Below the pieces are notes generated by a model that ran no database searches, was not told the origin of the DNA, and saw nothing but the letters and a program-made list of their open reading frames with translations. Of a stretch of DNA of 64,000 nucleotides, positions 45,146 to 58,650 are shown in pieces. Every line of letters starts with the position of its first letter. Position 1 is the stretch's first letter. The position numbers were made by a program, and so were the translations under genes. The stretch comes from Mesostigma viride (taxonomy: Eukaryota > Streptophyta > Mesostigmatophyceae > Mesostigmatales > Mesostigmataceae), in contig RPFO01000082.1 of NCBI GenBank assembly GCA_009746045.1, positions 3,028,741-3,092,740 on the forward strand, read 5' to 3'.

Positions 45146-48100
45146 ATGGCTAAAGCAAAAGGATACCATTCAGTTGCTCAGGATCCAACGTATCCAAGCT
45201 GGCGGAGCCACTTGCATTCCGTGATTCAGCAGACAGAGCACAATCTTGGTGCTTCCAGGCTGGGCAGCGCGGGCGCTCTGAATGCCTGGGATGAGCTAGG
45301 CTCGAGCAGAAGGACGGGTAATCAGCGAACACGGCCCATTATCTATCATGGAGGAACGACCTCAGGATCTTCGCAAGGCATTTTTACTGGTGCCACGTAC
45401 GATTCACCGCTCGTGTCACGCCGTCCGGCTACCACGATTGCCGCGACACCTGTGCGTAGAATCGACGATGCCTCGGTAAAATGTTCTTGTAGTAATGCGA
45501 GCTCTTCTTTAAATTGAAAGAGCAGCAAATCGCAGCACTTTTGAAAATATCTCGCGTTTCCATTTCGAATTTATTGCGCCAATACACGTTATAGCCCTCC
45601 CCATTTGCTGTGCCACGTATCGCTATTCACATCAGGTGTGGAATATTGTACCACGAGCAGGTCGCTGCGCCTCCCGTCGGGAACGACAGACTGCAATGTC
45701 ATAAGCTGATAGGGACGTTTAACAAAATTGAGCGGTGTCCACGTCTGTCTAACATTTGTGCCTCCCTGCATAACATCCTTCTGTCGTCTGCCTTGGCTCT
45801 GGTTCCTGGATCCAGGTCGCCATCGCCAGCCCGTCGGACGTGCAGAACAGCCTGCGCTCCGCCAAGGACGAGCTGCGGCGGGAGATGGACACCCTGGTGG
45901 GCAAGGTACGGTCGGAGCTGCGCACAGGGGCCGAGATTCTCGCCCTCAAGGAGTCCGTCCGCGAGCTGCAGAGTGCGCGAGAGACCACGATGGATGCAGC
46001 ACGCGACAACAACGACGCCGATGCTGGCGCCGCCGCAGAGACTCCCCGGCGACAGCACCGCCACCTGTCACCCGAACGAGCACAGGGCAGGGACAGGGAA
46101 TCCAATCGCGGTGCTGGCACAGGCAATTCCCACGCGGCCACCGGGTACAATAGCACTGGCAGCAATACGGCGCCGGGCGGGTCCGCCGGGACCAGCCAGG
46201 TGGCCATGGAGAGAATCCGCGAGGAAACCAAGGGGATGGTCCACGATGCGATCACGACTTTGCGAGGGGAGATCATGGAGTCACTTGGCCTGCGCACGCA
46301 TGGGCTAGGGCCAGGGAATGGGCTAGGACAAGCAGCACATGCAGGCGCCCAGTTGCCCCGTGTGGATGCGTCCACTGATACCCTGTCCCTCGACCTGTTG
46401 CTGCGACAGGCACAGGCCATGCAGGGGTCACTCGGTGGCCAAGGAGTGCCGCGCGGGGGTTCCCACGCAGCATCCCCCTCCCGGTCCGACCTCGCACACA
46501 TGCCAGCTGGCGCGCGCCCCCACCTGGCCATGCCGTCAGTCCCACCATATGTGCAGGCCATGCCCGTGCCGTCGTACCCTGCTCCCGTGTTTGCGACACC
46601 TGTCGCGGTCGCCCCGGTGTACCCCCCCGGCCGAGGGGACTGGGGCGGGGGGGACGCGTATGCCAGCTATTCCGGCATCGCCTCCGTACCTTATGGCGTC
46701 AAGGAGGGTGTGTTTGGTGCCGGGGGCAGCGCGGGCATGCCGGGGACGGAGCGTGGCGTGCGCCAGTCGGGGCCACCAGGGGGCTGGTTCTCGGTGTCAG
46801 ACGCTGGCAGTGGCGGCGCGGGGTTGGAGGTAGCCCTGGACGACGCGCGTCTCGCGGCGCTGGAGGCGCGCTGCCACGACGCGATCGCTTCGATGCATGA
46901 GGGGCAGGCGCGGGTGGAGGCCGTGCTTGCGAACGTGCAGGCACATGTCGGGGATAACAATAACAATTCTTCTGCTGGTGCGGGTGCTTCTGCCTTGGAT
47001 GCTGCCAACGTCACCGCCGCGGCCAAGCGTGCGGCCGAGGAGGTCTCGAGGGCCACCGCGGCGGATGTCGCGGCGAAAGCGGACGCGCGGGATGCGATGC
47101 TGCGCACGGAGCTCGCGTCGGTGAAAGCGTTGCTGGTGGCGCGTGTGGCGGCATTAGAGGAGCGAGAGGAGGCGCGCGGGGTGCAGACCACAGTGGAAGG
47201 TGGTGCTGCTCCTGGTGAATCAGGGGTTGGGGGCAGCAGTGTGGGGGTTCTGAGGGAGATGGAGGCGCTGGCGGGCCGGCTGTGCGTGCTGGAGGAGGCG
47301 GTGCGGGGCATGGCGGATAAGGGGCCTGCGGCGCAGCGGGAGGCGTTGCGGCCGTTAGAGCAAGGAATGGGCGAGCTGAGGGCATCGGTGGAGAAACTCG
47401 AGTCGTTGCAGGTGTCAGTGCGGGGCCTGTACGAGCTGCGGGCAGCCGTAGAAGGGATCGAGCCGCTGCGCGCGAGCGTGGCGGGTCTGGAGAAGTTGAA
47501 GTCCTCGGTGGCAGGTATTGACAGGCTCAAAGCATCGGTGGAGGGCTTTGAGAAGATGCGGCCCTCGATAGAGGGGTTCGAGAGGCTCAAGCGCTCGGTG
47601 GAGGCGCTGGAATCGCTTCGAGCATCACTGGCGGGGTACGAGAAAGTGAAGGCGTGTGCGGAGGAGGTGGAGGGTATTAAGACGAGCGTGGCGGGGTTAG
47701 AGAAGCTGCGGTCGAGTGTGGTGGCGCTGGAGCGCGATTCCATCGCACGTCACGCTGACACAGACGTGGAGCTGTCCAAGCTCAAGCTGGTGGCCAAGGA
47801 TGCGGCGAGCGCAGCTGATATCGCGCTCGTGGCGTTGAAGGAGAAAGGAGAGGCGTTCGCCGCGCTGGAGACAAAGCTGGCATCTGCCACAGAGTCCCCC
47901 GCCGTGGTGGAGGCGCTGCGGAAGGAGATGAAAGGGGAGATGGATGGGGTGAGGGCGGAGCTTGCGAATGTCAGCGCGGCGATCGCACAGGTCAAGGCGG
48001 CGGGGGGTGGGGAGGATGGCGGTGGGGGTGGTCCTGGTGGCAAGGACAAGGAGCGGGAGCATATCAAGGACGAGCTGCGCAAGTTCAGCGCCACGCTGGA

Positions 48101-51100
48101 GAAGGTCAAGCATCAGGCGGTCACTGCCGAGGCCGCCGCGCAGGCCGCCGAGATGGTACGTGGGCGTTGTAAGGATATTTTCTGTAGAATCTATACTTAA
48201 CTTCATATTTAACCAGAGAGGATGATGGGTGATTTCTATTGATCATCAGGACGACCGGTGGGAAACTGGTTCACTAAAGAATGGTGAACTTCAAGGTACC
48301 TGGGGATGGCGAGCAGCCAAGATCATTAGCAGCTGGCGTGGTATATTGTAAGTCATGTGTGCATACTAAAGCTCGTCCGTGGGTGGTCAGGTTCAGAGCT
48401 TTCAGTTATTTGTGTTCAGGGGGAATTCGCCAGTGTGTGTCTGCCCAGGCAATGGGCGAGGATTCTATGGCAAAAAGGGCGCAGATGACAATAGCAAAGG
48501 AAGTGACAGCAGGACAGTGCGGGGGGATCGTTGCATTCTCGATGTTTTTTTTTTTTTGTGTGTGTAAGTATCCCCCATTTCTACCAGGATGTGAAGGCAT
48601 TCTGCCTGATATGTCCATACTTGAGACCCTCGTGTGGGTCTTAGCAAAGGCAGCACAAACGGTTGCAGCCACGACCGGGTGTGAGTGTGTGAGGCACAGC
48701 ACCAGTGCTGGGCTTGTTTGCTGCCAGCATGTGCCGCCATCAGAGCCACCTGTTGAAGTGGTATCCCTGCACCCCTTCCCGCCCACCCACCCGTCCAATA
48801 CACGGGTTCTGAGGCTTTGAATTTGGTATGAATTCCTGTGCATGCCTTTATCCGAAATCGTCGGCCAGCCCAGCTGGGTGGTCCCAAGGCACACCATGCT
48901 GTGGCATCACAGTAATACCTGGGAAACAGAGTAATATTAGTAAGTGCTCACATGTCCACGTCTACCTGTTCTGCCTCGCCTGCCCCCCCTCCCCCCCTTC
49001 TCTCCCCCAACACCAGGTTGCCAAGCAAATGCGCCGCGAGTCCGGCCTCTCCGGCTCTTCCGGTGGCGCCTCGTCCGCCCCTTCCTTTGCCAACAGCAAG
49101 GAGCACGCGGCCCTCATCGAGGCAAGCGAGAAGCTCGCCGGGCGAATGGCGGCCGCCGAGGAGCAGCTGGCTGCGGTGGGCGTAGCGGGGGAGGCCGCGC
49201 GCGCCGCCAACGAGAGCGGGCGCGCCGAGATGCGGGAGGAGCTAGCTGACGCGGTCGCCAGCCTAAGGGAAGGGTTGGCCAACATGGGCGCGTCGCTCGG
49301 CAGCGACATCGGCGCACTGCGGGGGTCCGTGGGGGAGGTGCGGGAGCAGCTGGCGTCCACCACGGGCGACCAAGAGGAGCGGGACGCGGCGGTCAAGCGG
49401 CTTGCGGGTAGGGTGGAGGAGGTTTCCAAGGAGCTCATGCTTGCGGACGCGGCGGCAGCGACGCGCATAGAGGTGGTGGCCAGGTCGATGGAGGCCATGA
49501 CGGGCTCAACCGAGTCCGCAGTGGGTGAGCTGAGGCAGCAGGCGGCGAGGCTGGAAGAGCGTTCAGGGAGTGTTGCTGGTGAGCTGGCACGGGTGCGTGA
49601 TGAGCTGGCGGCGGTCAAGGAGGCGGCCAGCAAGCAGGCGGCGGCCAGTGACGAGGCTGTCGGACGTCACGGCGCCGCGGTCTCGCGGGTGGAGGCGGAG
49701 GTGGCGGATGTCAGGAGCGCGCTGGCCCGATTGGAGCAGGCGCTGGAGCAGGTGGCCGAGGCAGGTAGGGGCCAGCGTGGTGGGGAGGACGGTGACGACG
49801 ACAGTGTTAGTGTCCTCATCAAGGAGCAGGTGGCGGGGCTGGTAGGGGACGTGGAGGCGCTGCGTCGTTACATGCGGGAGAGGCAGGAGGGGGATGCCAG
49901 CAGCGAACAGGTGGACGAGCTGCGGAGGCGCATTGCGGAGATGGAGGAGCAGATGGTGGCGCAGCGGGATGAGGTGGCCCTGCTGGCAGACGCGGCAAAG
50001 GAGGCGCAGGCAAGCGCGGCAGGGGGGAAGAGTAGGGGGGTTGTAGCCCCAGGGGTAGGGGAGGGTGGGGACTCAGCCGAGCTGAAAGATCGGATGGAGC
50101 GGCTGGAGCAGAAGGTGGAGCGTCGGCTAGCAGAAGTATTGCACCAGTCAAAACAGAAGCAGGGCATGGGCGACAATGCTGGCCGCCGGCAGGTCATGCC
50201 CGGGGCGTGGTGGGCGCAGCAGCGGCTGCTGGCGAGCCAACTGGGCCAACTGCGGGCGGAGGTGGCCCTGTTGGCGCAGGAGAGCGTCTCTGCACCCCAC
50301 CAGCTGGGTGTGCAGCTGGGGGAGGGTGTCGCGGGCGCGCGAGAGTCGCTGGTAGCGGCGCGCGAGCTCGTGCGGGGGGTGCGGGAGGAGGCGGAAGATG
50401 TGCGGCGTGAGTTGGTGGAGGTGCAGGAGCGGTGGCGGCAGCAGCAACAACAGCAGCAAGCACAGCAAGGGCTGAGCCAGGGGGCACACCGCCAAAGGGG
50501 GGCGCTAGTGTCCGCAGCCAAGTCTGGGGATGACAAAGACGGAGAGAGGGAGGAGGAGGAAGAGGAGACGGAGGATGGTGGCAAGATGCAGGGTGGGAAG
50601 ACACGGGAGGGCGATCCCACTGCGTTGGCCGTGAAAGCGCTGCAGGCGCGGCTCGGTGAGCTGGAGGCTGCGTGTTCGAGCGCCGAGGGGCGGATGCAAG
50701 CAGTGGCGGCATGCGTGGAGGAGTCCTCGGCACGCGAGCGTGATCTTTCGGCGCGCCTGGTGGAGCATGCGGCGGCGCAGCATGCGGCGATGGAGGCGAG
50801 GTTGGAGGAGCTTGAGGAAGCCTTAGCCGCCGCCACAAAGGCACGCGCGGGTGCCAGTGGGAGCCACCCACCTGCAGAGGACATGCATGATGCTTTCCGT
50901 AGGGGGCTGGCATCCGACACCGAGTCACGTGGTGTGGAGGGTGGTTCTGTGGCGGAGGGCGAGGGCAGCGACGCAGACGATGGGGAGGTGGAGTGGGTCT
51001 TGAATGAGTACTTGGTGGAGTTTGAGGAGGTGGCAGCCGAGGTGCGCGCGCTCGCAAAAGAGATGTCCGAGGGGAGGGAGGGCATGGATGCGCTGGCGGG

Positions 51101-54100
51101 GGAGGTGGGCCGACTGCGGGCTGAGCAGCGAGAGGCTCTGGGGGGCCTGTCCAGTGAGGCGGCGGCCCTCGAGGAGCAAGTGAGGGCCGTGCGTGCGAGA
51201 GCGGACGCGGTGGCCGGTCGTGGCTCGACCTCGGTGAATGCGAGGGGCTTGGGGGCAGCAGCAGGCCCTGGCTTGGGGGGTCCAGGCTCTGGCTTGGGGG
51301 CGGAAGTTCCTGGCACGGGTGTAGGGTCGCATCCGGGTGGCGTTGCAAGGGAAGCAAAGGATGGGGAGGGCAAGGGCGGCGTGGCAGGTGGCAGCTCCAC
51401 ACTGGCGAGCAAGGTGTTGACGCGTGCATTGTTGGGGAAGGAGTCGCTGGGTGACAGTGCGGCGAGCAGCCCCCGCGGGTTCCTGGTGAACATGGCCGAT
51501 GGGGACGAGCAGAGCGACGGGTGGGAGCAGGGGGGCCAGGAGGGCGAGGACGCGGGGGCCGTGGACGACGAGTTTGATGCGTCCGTGGAGGGTAGCGGCG
51601 GTGGGGAGGGTGAGCACGGGGCGTTGAACCGAGAGACAGGATATACATTCAAGGAGGAGGGAGGAGAGGAGCATGAGGAGGAGGCAGAGAGAAAGGCGGG
51701 TGGCACAGGGGATCGTGCGGTGGGGGAGGAAGGCGACACTGTCCCATCTGCCAAGGCCTCACACGCAGCAGCTGCTGTCACGTTGGACACTACCCCGGCT
51801 ATTGGGGCATCAGGCACGCACATACCCCCCTTACCCGCAGCCACGTCATCGCCTCTGCCCAGTCCCGGCCGACCCCCATCATCCTTGCCCAGTCCCGTTC
51901 TACCGCAATCCTCCTCAGCCTCCCCCTTGGTCTCGCCTTCGACAGTGGGGCCAGTTGGCGGCGGCCAAGCATCGGAGGAGGTGGTGGGTTGGCGCCCGCC
52001 GGTGATCGGTGCGGCCGCGGAAGAAGCCAAGCGCATGCTGAGCGGGACAAGGAACATCCGCAGCATGTGGGCTGCCAAGGAGAAGGAGACGACCGCCGCA
52101 GCAACCGCGCACCCTGGCGACAACCTCGTGCACGGGAAGCATGTCCCCCCCGTGGCAGTGGGTGCCACGGGGGCGGCCCCTTCTTCCTCTTCCTCCAGCA
52201 TCCGGAACCTGTGGGCGCAGAAGGAGAAAGAGGCAGCGGAGCAAGGCAAGCACGGAGGGGTCGGCGTGGTCGCCCACGCGGCGGGTGTGGCCGCGGCGCC
52301 GGCCACGCGGAGCATCCGTGACATGTGGCGGATGAAAGAGAAAGGGCTTGGGGAGGCAGGGGAGTCGCATGGAGGGGACCCTGGCCCGCACCTGCTGGTA
52401 TCGCCGACGGGGTCTCACTTGTCCGACCAGCTGTCGCTGTCGCCTGCCACGTCGCCATCCCAACAAGGGTCGCGGATCCCCCAGATTGGCGGCACGGTGG
52501 TGTCAATGGGAGGGGATGCCCCCGAGGATGCTCAACCACGGGCCGTGACTGCCGGTGATGGTACTGGGGTGGTTGGGAGGGTAAGCTCAGAGGCAGTTTC
52601 CAAGGCGGCCACTACGGCACCGGTGGGTGGTCAGGATGAGGGAGATGATGGGGATGAACGGGATGGCGGGGGAGAAAGGGAAGAGGAGGGAGAGGAGGGG
52701 AAGCAGACAGCGAGGGAGCCGGAGAAAAAAGAGGCGGACACGGAAGAGGAGAGCCAGCCGGAGGCGGAACACGAATTTGAGGAAGAGGAGGTGGTGGAAG
52801 ACGAGGGCTTTGAGGAAGCATCTGATCGAGGCTCTGCAGATGCCAGTGACAGGGAGGAGCCTCCAGTGTCGGCGCCGCATGCTGCAGGGACGGGGCTGTC
52901 GGCACTTGTTGTGAAGACGCGTCCAGGCACCGGCGGCGATGGCGATGTGGCGGCACAGGGAGACGCGGGTGGTGAAGAAGGGCAGTCGGAGGGTACCCCA
53001 GGGGCGGAGCGGGAAGGGGAGGATGAGTCTGAGCGGGAAGGGGAGGGTGCTGGTGGGGCTGATGTGTGGGACACGCCACGGTTGAGGAGTGCCGATGAGG
53101 CGGCAAGGTCTCGAGCAGCCAGCTTGAGCCGCAGCCTGCGGGGCCTGTGGGGGGATTCGGAAGGTGGGGATGGCACCGCTGGATTGCAGGGTGGGGAGGA
53201 GGGAAGCCCGGACGAGGAGGGGTCTGGTGGGAAGGGGATTGACAGCGATGCGCCTGCAGGCATGCGGGTGCATGTGGCGTCTGGGGGTGCAGACGAGAGG
53301 TCTCGCGTGTGGGACAGCCCCAAGTTGAGAGAGGCGGAAGCGCGGGCGCGGGCGCGGGCGACCACGCTCAAGAAGTTGTGGACCGGGGGTGCCGATGAGG
53401 AGGTGGAGGTGGGCAGTGGTGGGGAGGAGGTGGGAGGGGAGGGTGAGGAAGAGGGATCGGGTGTGGATGGGGGGAAGGGGCAGGAGGGAGGGGAGGAGAA
53501 GGAAGAAGAGGAGCAAGGGGAAGGGGGAGGGGGGCCCAAGAAGGGAGGCATGGAGGGAGAGGAGGCAGGGGGTGGGGACAAGGATTCTTGGGTTGACGGC
53601 AGCCAGGTGTCAGGGGAGATTGAGGAGGAGGTGGCAGAGGAGGGTGTGGAGGAGAGTGATGGCGAGGAAGGGCTCGTGCGTGCCGGTGCTGCCTCGGATG
53701 CTGGCAGTGGTAAGGACGAGGAGGATGATGGGAGGAAGGTGTCACCACGACCATGCCCGGAGAAGGCAAGAGCGGGGCGTGAAGAGGAAGATGGGGATAT
53801 AGGGAGTAGGCACGGTGACGATGAGGATGCTGCGAGGGAGGGGGATGGCAAGAGCGACTGGGAAGAAAGAGATGCGGATGCTATGGGCAAAGAGGAGGAA
53901 GAAGATGAGCCCGTAAAGCGGCCGGCCGCCTCCTTGTTCACATCTGGCATCCCACGGCTAAACCTGACAGGGGCAAGACTCGGGGTGGACCTGGTCGGGG
54001 GCGGGGTGTCAGGTGGCTTGGACGCGCCTCGAGGGGTAGGTGACGCGTCGTCCCCACTGGCATCCGGCACCCCATCTGGGTCCGAAGGCTTAGAGGAAGT

Positions 54101-57100
54101 GGTGGAGGGGGAAGAGAGTGGGTGGTCCGATGCGCCCAGCCAGGATGACAAGCGGGGGGATGAGGAGGTAGAGGAAGTGGTGGAGGGGGAAGAGAGTGGG
54201 TGGTCCGATGCGCCCAGCCAGGATGACAAGCGGGGGGATGAGGAGGAGGCGGAGCAATCCGCAACTCATGGGCTTGCAGACAGCCAAGGTGGCAAGGACG
54301 ATGATGCCAGTGGCCTGGGGGAGGGTGCTAGTGGGGAGGGCGGTTCAGAGGGGGAGGGGGAGCCGCATCGCAAGGCAGAAAAGGGTGGCGGCAGCGAGGG
54401 GCGCCACACGCCTGATGGCAGCACGCAAGGCGATGATGGTGCCAGCGGTGATGTCGGCCATGCTGCGGAGCATGCTGAGATTGGTGATGGTGCTACTGTG
54501 TGTGAGGGCGATGATGTGCCAGGTGGCGCTTCAATGGGCCGTTCACCGGCCACGCCAGCTGGGATGGACGAGGCAGAGGTGGAAGAGGAGGCGGTGTCGG
54601 ATGGCTGGGGCGATGAGGATGTTGTTGAGGAGGCAGAGGGTGGGGAGGGGGAGGCAGTGGGGGGAGAGTCAGGTGACGACGAGGACGGAGCCAGTAGCCA
54701 TGGAGATGAGGGCAAAAGCACAGGGGCACCAGGGGCCAGGGATGGTGATGACCCCGCTCACTCCCATGATGATGCCGAGAAGGAAGAGGGTGACGGAGAT
54801 GAGGACAAAGATGCTGCGAGGAGCCCACTCGCCTCCGATGAGGAACAGGTGGTTGCTAGCGGCGATGAGGGCGGGGACAGGGACCAGGATGATGAAGACG
54901 CGGCCGCAAGCGAAGGTAAAGGGTCTCCGGGAAAGGCTGACATGGGGCGGGATGCCAGTATGCTATCAAGCAGCCTTCCTAGGACAAGCATCCCTCGTCT
55001 GAACCTGTTGGGAGCAAGGCTGGGCGAGGACGTGTTGGGCGGCGCATCCGAGGGCGGCCTGGCGGCGCCTCGCCAGGTGCCAGGTGGCTCGCTCCCGTCG
55101 CTGGCATCCTTGTCGGCGCTCCCGAGGCTGGCACCGCTTGGTGGCGGGTTGGATGCGCGTCGGGCGAGCGAGGCCGAGGGCCCGCTTGCGGAGAGGGGGT
55201 CGAGGGGCAAGGAGGATTCTTCCCCTGTTTCTCCAGCGGCGGGGGTTGATGATGAGGGCGGCGCGGGGCCGCCTTCGGCAGCACGCAATGGGGAAGACCT
55301 GGGTAGTGATGGGGACTACGACCTGGAAGAGGAGAGGGAGGAGCTGGAAGAAGGGAAGGACGAGGAGGGAGGTGAAGAAGGACCTGCTGATCATTCCGGG
55401 GGGGTATCAGACGGGGAGCAACAAGGGGAAGCAGATGCAGATGATGCCTGGCGTGGTGCCCAGGATGCACCCGGCCCTGACGTCGCCAGCCCGCGCTCGC
55501 CCGTTGCGGACGTGACGGAGGAAAGTGTGGTAGAGGAGAGCGTGGTGGAGGAATCGGGCAGTGGGTGGGGCTCAGAGGTGGCGTCGCCGCGGGCAGAGGA
55601 GACACCCAAAATAGCGCGCGAGGAGACGGGACAAGAGGAGGACGGGGAAGGAGAAGGGCCCTATGAGAATGAAGCTGCATCCTCGGGAGGCACCGAGGAA
55701 GAGGAAGAAGACAAGGAGGAGGGTGTGTCCAAGCCACTTGACAATGAATCCGATGCTGATGGTGTGGACGAGGGCAATTATGCTGGCAAGCCTATGGAAC
55801 GGGATGCTGGTGCTTCTGCGGACCGTGGCAACCAGGGTGAGGAGGATGGCCCTATTGATGATGAGGGGGAGGAGGCGGAGGATGGCAATAGCAGCGACAA
55901 GGGCTCGCCACATGGCACATCATCGTCCAGCCAAGCACGGCAGTTCCCACCCGTTCATGTCATGGGGCGGGGGCGGGGATCACTGCCCCCCGTTGGCCGT
56001 GGGGGCGGTCTTGGCAGGGGGTCCTCTGGTCTTGCAGCGCTCATGCAGCGGAGCGGCCTGCTCCAGGGCACGGTGGTGCCACATGGCGGCGCGTCAGAGT
56101 TCGACGATGCCGACGACACGATCGACGTCATGGAGGAATACCGCGTGGGGAGGGGTGGTGCTTCTCCCAAGGGTGGCGCCGCGTGTGATGGCGAGGAGGA
56201 AGGGGAGGGGGAGGCGGACAGGGGGGCCTCGCATGGGGCCGGTCGCCAGCAGGTGGGCCGGTCCACTGCCATGTTTGATGAGGAGGATGAGTTAGAGGCA
56301 GGTGTTGAAGCCAAGGGGCGGCCGGCAGCAGCACCCGTTCAGGCCCGCGCTGGCACCACCAGTGCTCATTATGACGAAGAAGAGGATGTGGCGTCGGCAG
56401 AAGAAGACGTTTCTCACCGAGGGCATGACAAGGAGGATGCAGAGGATGAAGATGAGATGGAGGGCGGTGGCATCGCGGCCAACTTGGGGCGGCTGGAGCC
56501 CTCGTTGTGGGGACCGGAAAGCAAGCAGGGGCTGACAACGAGTGCCCGGTCGCTGCCACCTGTCCGAGGCGGGGCACTGCCGTGGCTGGCACGCAGCCCC
56601 GTCACCAGCAGCGCAGCGCAGCGCCAACACGATGACATCGGCTCCGATGATGAGCCCGAGGTGGAGATGTTTGATAGCGGGGCCGGGGGAGGGGATGCTG
56701 GGAAGAAAGAAGGGACGGATGCAAGCAGTGCTCACTCGGGTGGTGCCGATAAGGTTGCCAGTGGGCACGGCGAAGAGGACGCTCACAAGGGGGTGGGTGG
56801 GAGGCAAGCAGTTGGAGGTGGGCGGAAGGACGCAGGCGGCGAGGATAGCTCGGACGACGACGAAAGCGAGCCGGAGCTCAAACAGTACGAGCGTTCACCC
56901 AACCCGGTGGCTGCAGGGATAGGAGGGCCCGCTGGGGTGCTTGGGGGGCCTTCCCGCGCTGTGGGTGGTTCCCGGTTGGGCCCCATCAAGACGATTGCTC
57001 CCTTGGGTGGTGATGATGCCGCCGGTCCTGGCGTGGCGGGCTCCGACGTCCCCCGTTTGGGTCCCATCGGTGGCCGCCTGGGAGGAATCGTGGCCGGATC

Positions 57101-58650
57101 TGGGTCACTCCCTGGCTTGTTCGGAGGGCCGAAGATGCCCGGCGCGTTGCCCAGCTTGGGCGGGTTGGGCGTGTCCGGCGGCATTAAGGCGCAGCCATGG
57201 ATGCGGGGGTCTGCCAAGGACGAGGGCGAGTCGAGTGATGAGGAGGGTGGGATCACAAGTGGGGGTGTGGGGGCAGGGGCAGGGGCAGGGGCTGGGCTAA
57301 GCCAGGCCAGGCCCGCGGGGTTGGCTATTCCTGCTCAGGGTGCTGCAGAGGACGACGACGAATTCGACATCTGGGATGGTGTGGAGGAGGAGGGGGAGGG
57401 CGCCGCCAGCCCAGAGGCCACTCCGGCCGACGTTAATGGGCATGGACGACCGGGCCTTCCTCCGGTGGCAGCACCCAGGGGCATCCAGGGAGGCGGCATG
57501 GGTGGGGTGCCGGCTGACGAGGATGACGAGGTGGAGGGTGATGGGCAGGGTTCCCCTCTGGGCAGCGTTGCATCGGAAGACATTGCGGCCGGTGCCGCAG
57601 CCGCTGCTGCTGCTGCACGGGAAGGCTCGTTGTCTGCCGTGCTGCGTCATGGCGGTGGGAACGAGGGCAATCGTTACAGTCACGGTGAAGAGCTATTGCT
57701 GGCGTCCGACCACTCGGATCTGTTGCAGGCGGCAGCAGAGGACTCGTCGCTGGGTGGCGGCGACGCGCTCGGGTTGGAGCTGGAGGACGAGGACGAGCGT
57801 GAGTTGGGTGGTATTGGCATGCCCCCGTTGGGGGGTATGCGTGGTGGCCACCCCCACGGGGTGGGTGCGCACCTGGGTGGGCTGACCCACATCGCCGCGT
57901 ACGGGGTGGAGGACGATGACCGCTTTGGGTCGGTGGCAGGGATCGTCGCGGGCGCCGAGGTGGACGAGAGTGGGCTGTTGTCGGAGGGGGCCAACAGCGG
58001 GTGGAGCGATGATGACTATGGCCACGAAGGGGACAGTGCTGAGGGGACAGTGGTACGTGCCATTTTCTTTGAAAAACCTTTTCTGTGTTTGGAATTAATT
58101 GGGGTCCGCTGTGACATATGGGGATTGCTTTGTTGGGCTATGGAGAGAGAAGTCGGCTATCATCGGTGGTTGTTCCCAATATTTGAGCTTGTGGTAGTGT
58201 GGGGTGTTTTCACATATACCCTGTTGGGATGTTGGGCATTGAATGCACAATATGTTGCTTGTTTCATCTTGCTGAGAGTGTATCATGTGAGTGATGTTCC
58301 CGTGTCGTGGGGCACTCTCCAACCCGCAGCCATCTGGTGGGCGCACCGCACCCGAGGATGTCCTCCAATCCGCCATCTCAGAGGTGGACCGGGCGTACCA
58401 GCGCACGCAGATGCCAGCAGGGGAGGAGGACGCGCCCGCCAATGGCTCGCCCCTCCAGAGCCAGGGCGCGTCACACGGGAGCCTCATGGCTTCGGATGAG
58501 GATGTGCGGCACTCCGAGCAGGGCAAGGCAAGCGCGGACGAATACGACATTGGATTTGAGAGCGGGGAGGATGAGCGGGTGGTGGCAAACCTCGACCGTG
58601 ACCTGGAGGTGCCTGTGGATGACGAGTTGGACAATGACTCTGATTTTTGA
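45146..58650 (+). CDS. Giant acidic coiled-coil protein, 4008 residues, 4 exons
   Basis: Exons 45146-45475, 45816-48155, 49017-58052 and 58330-58650, all joined in phase 0 at GT...AG sites (GTAAAA, GTACGT, GTACGT donors). The first ATG in frame encodes MAKAKGYHSV. Exon 2 encodes residues 111-890, with coiled coil and twelve 10-residue repeats (about 627-746). Residues 891-1620 are long coiled coil rich in Ala, Glu and Arg. From about 1620 the chain is very acidic and low in complexity, with recurring short motifs: five of the form S-I/L-R/K-x-M/L-W (1900-2350), two VWD-S/T-P modules, two IPRLNL-x-GARLG modules (2532, 2879), a perfect 26-residue tandem duplication (2582-2633) and six acidic Gly-Trp motifs such as ESGWSD. 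It ends DDELDNDSDF. No known family is recognised. A scaffold or filament-associated role is a guess from the coiled coils and repeated linear motifs. No membrane segment or signal peptide is evident. Confidence 0.82.
54093..54248 (+). repeat. In-frame 78-bp tandem duplication in the giant gene
   Basis: Two units of 78 bp, identical except in the last codon, each encode EEVVEGEESGWSDAPSQDD plus KRGDEE and one more residue. The near identity of the DNA points to a recent duplication inside the acidic region of exon 3. Confidence 0.9.

Noticed and set aside
48828-49016. Upstream extension of giant-gene exon 3
   Set aside because: The frame is open but contains a pyrimidine tract ending in CACCAG at 49016, a good acceptor. 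The preceding exon ends with GTACGT in matching phase, so this part is intron.
49868-52324. 818-residue open frame on the minus strand opposite the giant gene
   Set aside because: It mirrors the GC-rich, acidic plus-strand coding sequence, has Ser/Pro/Ala low complexity only, and would overlap a gene with consistent splice phases. Several other long minus-strand frames here have the same origin.
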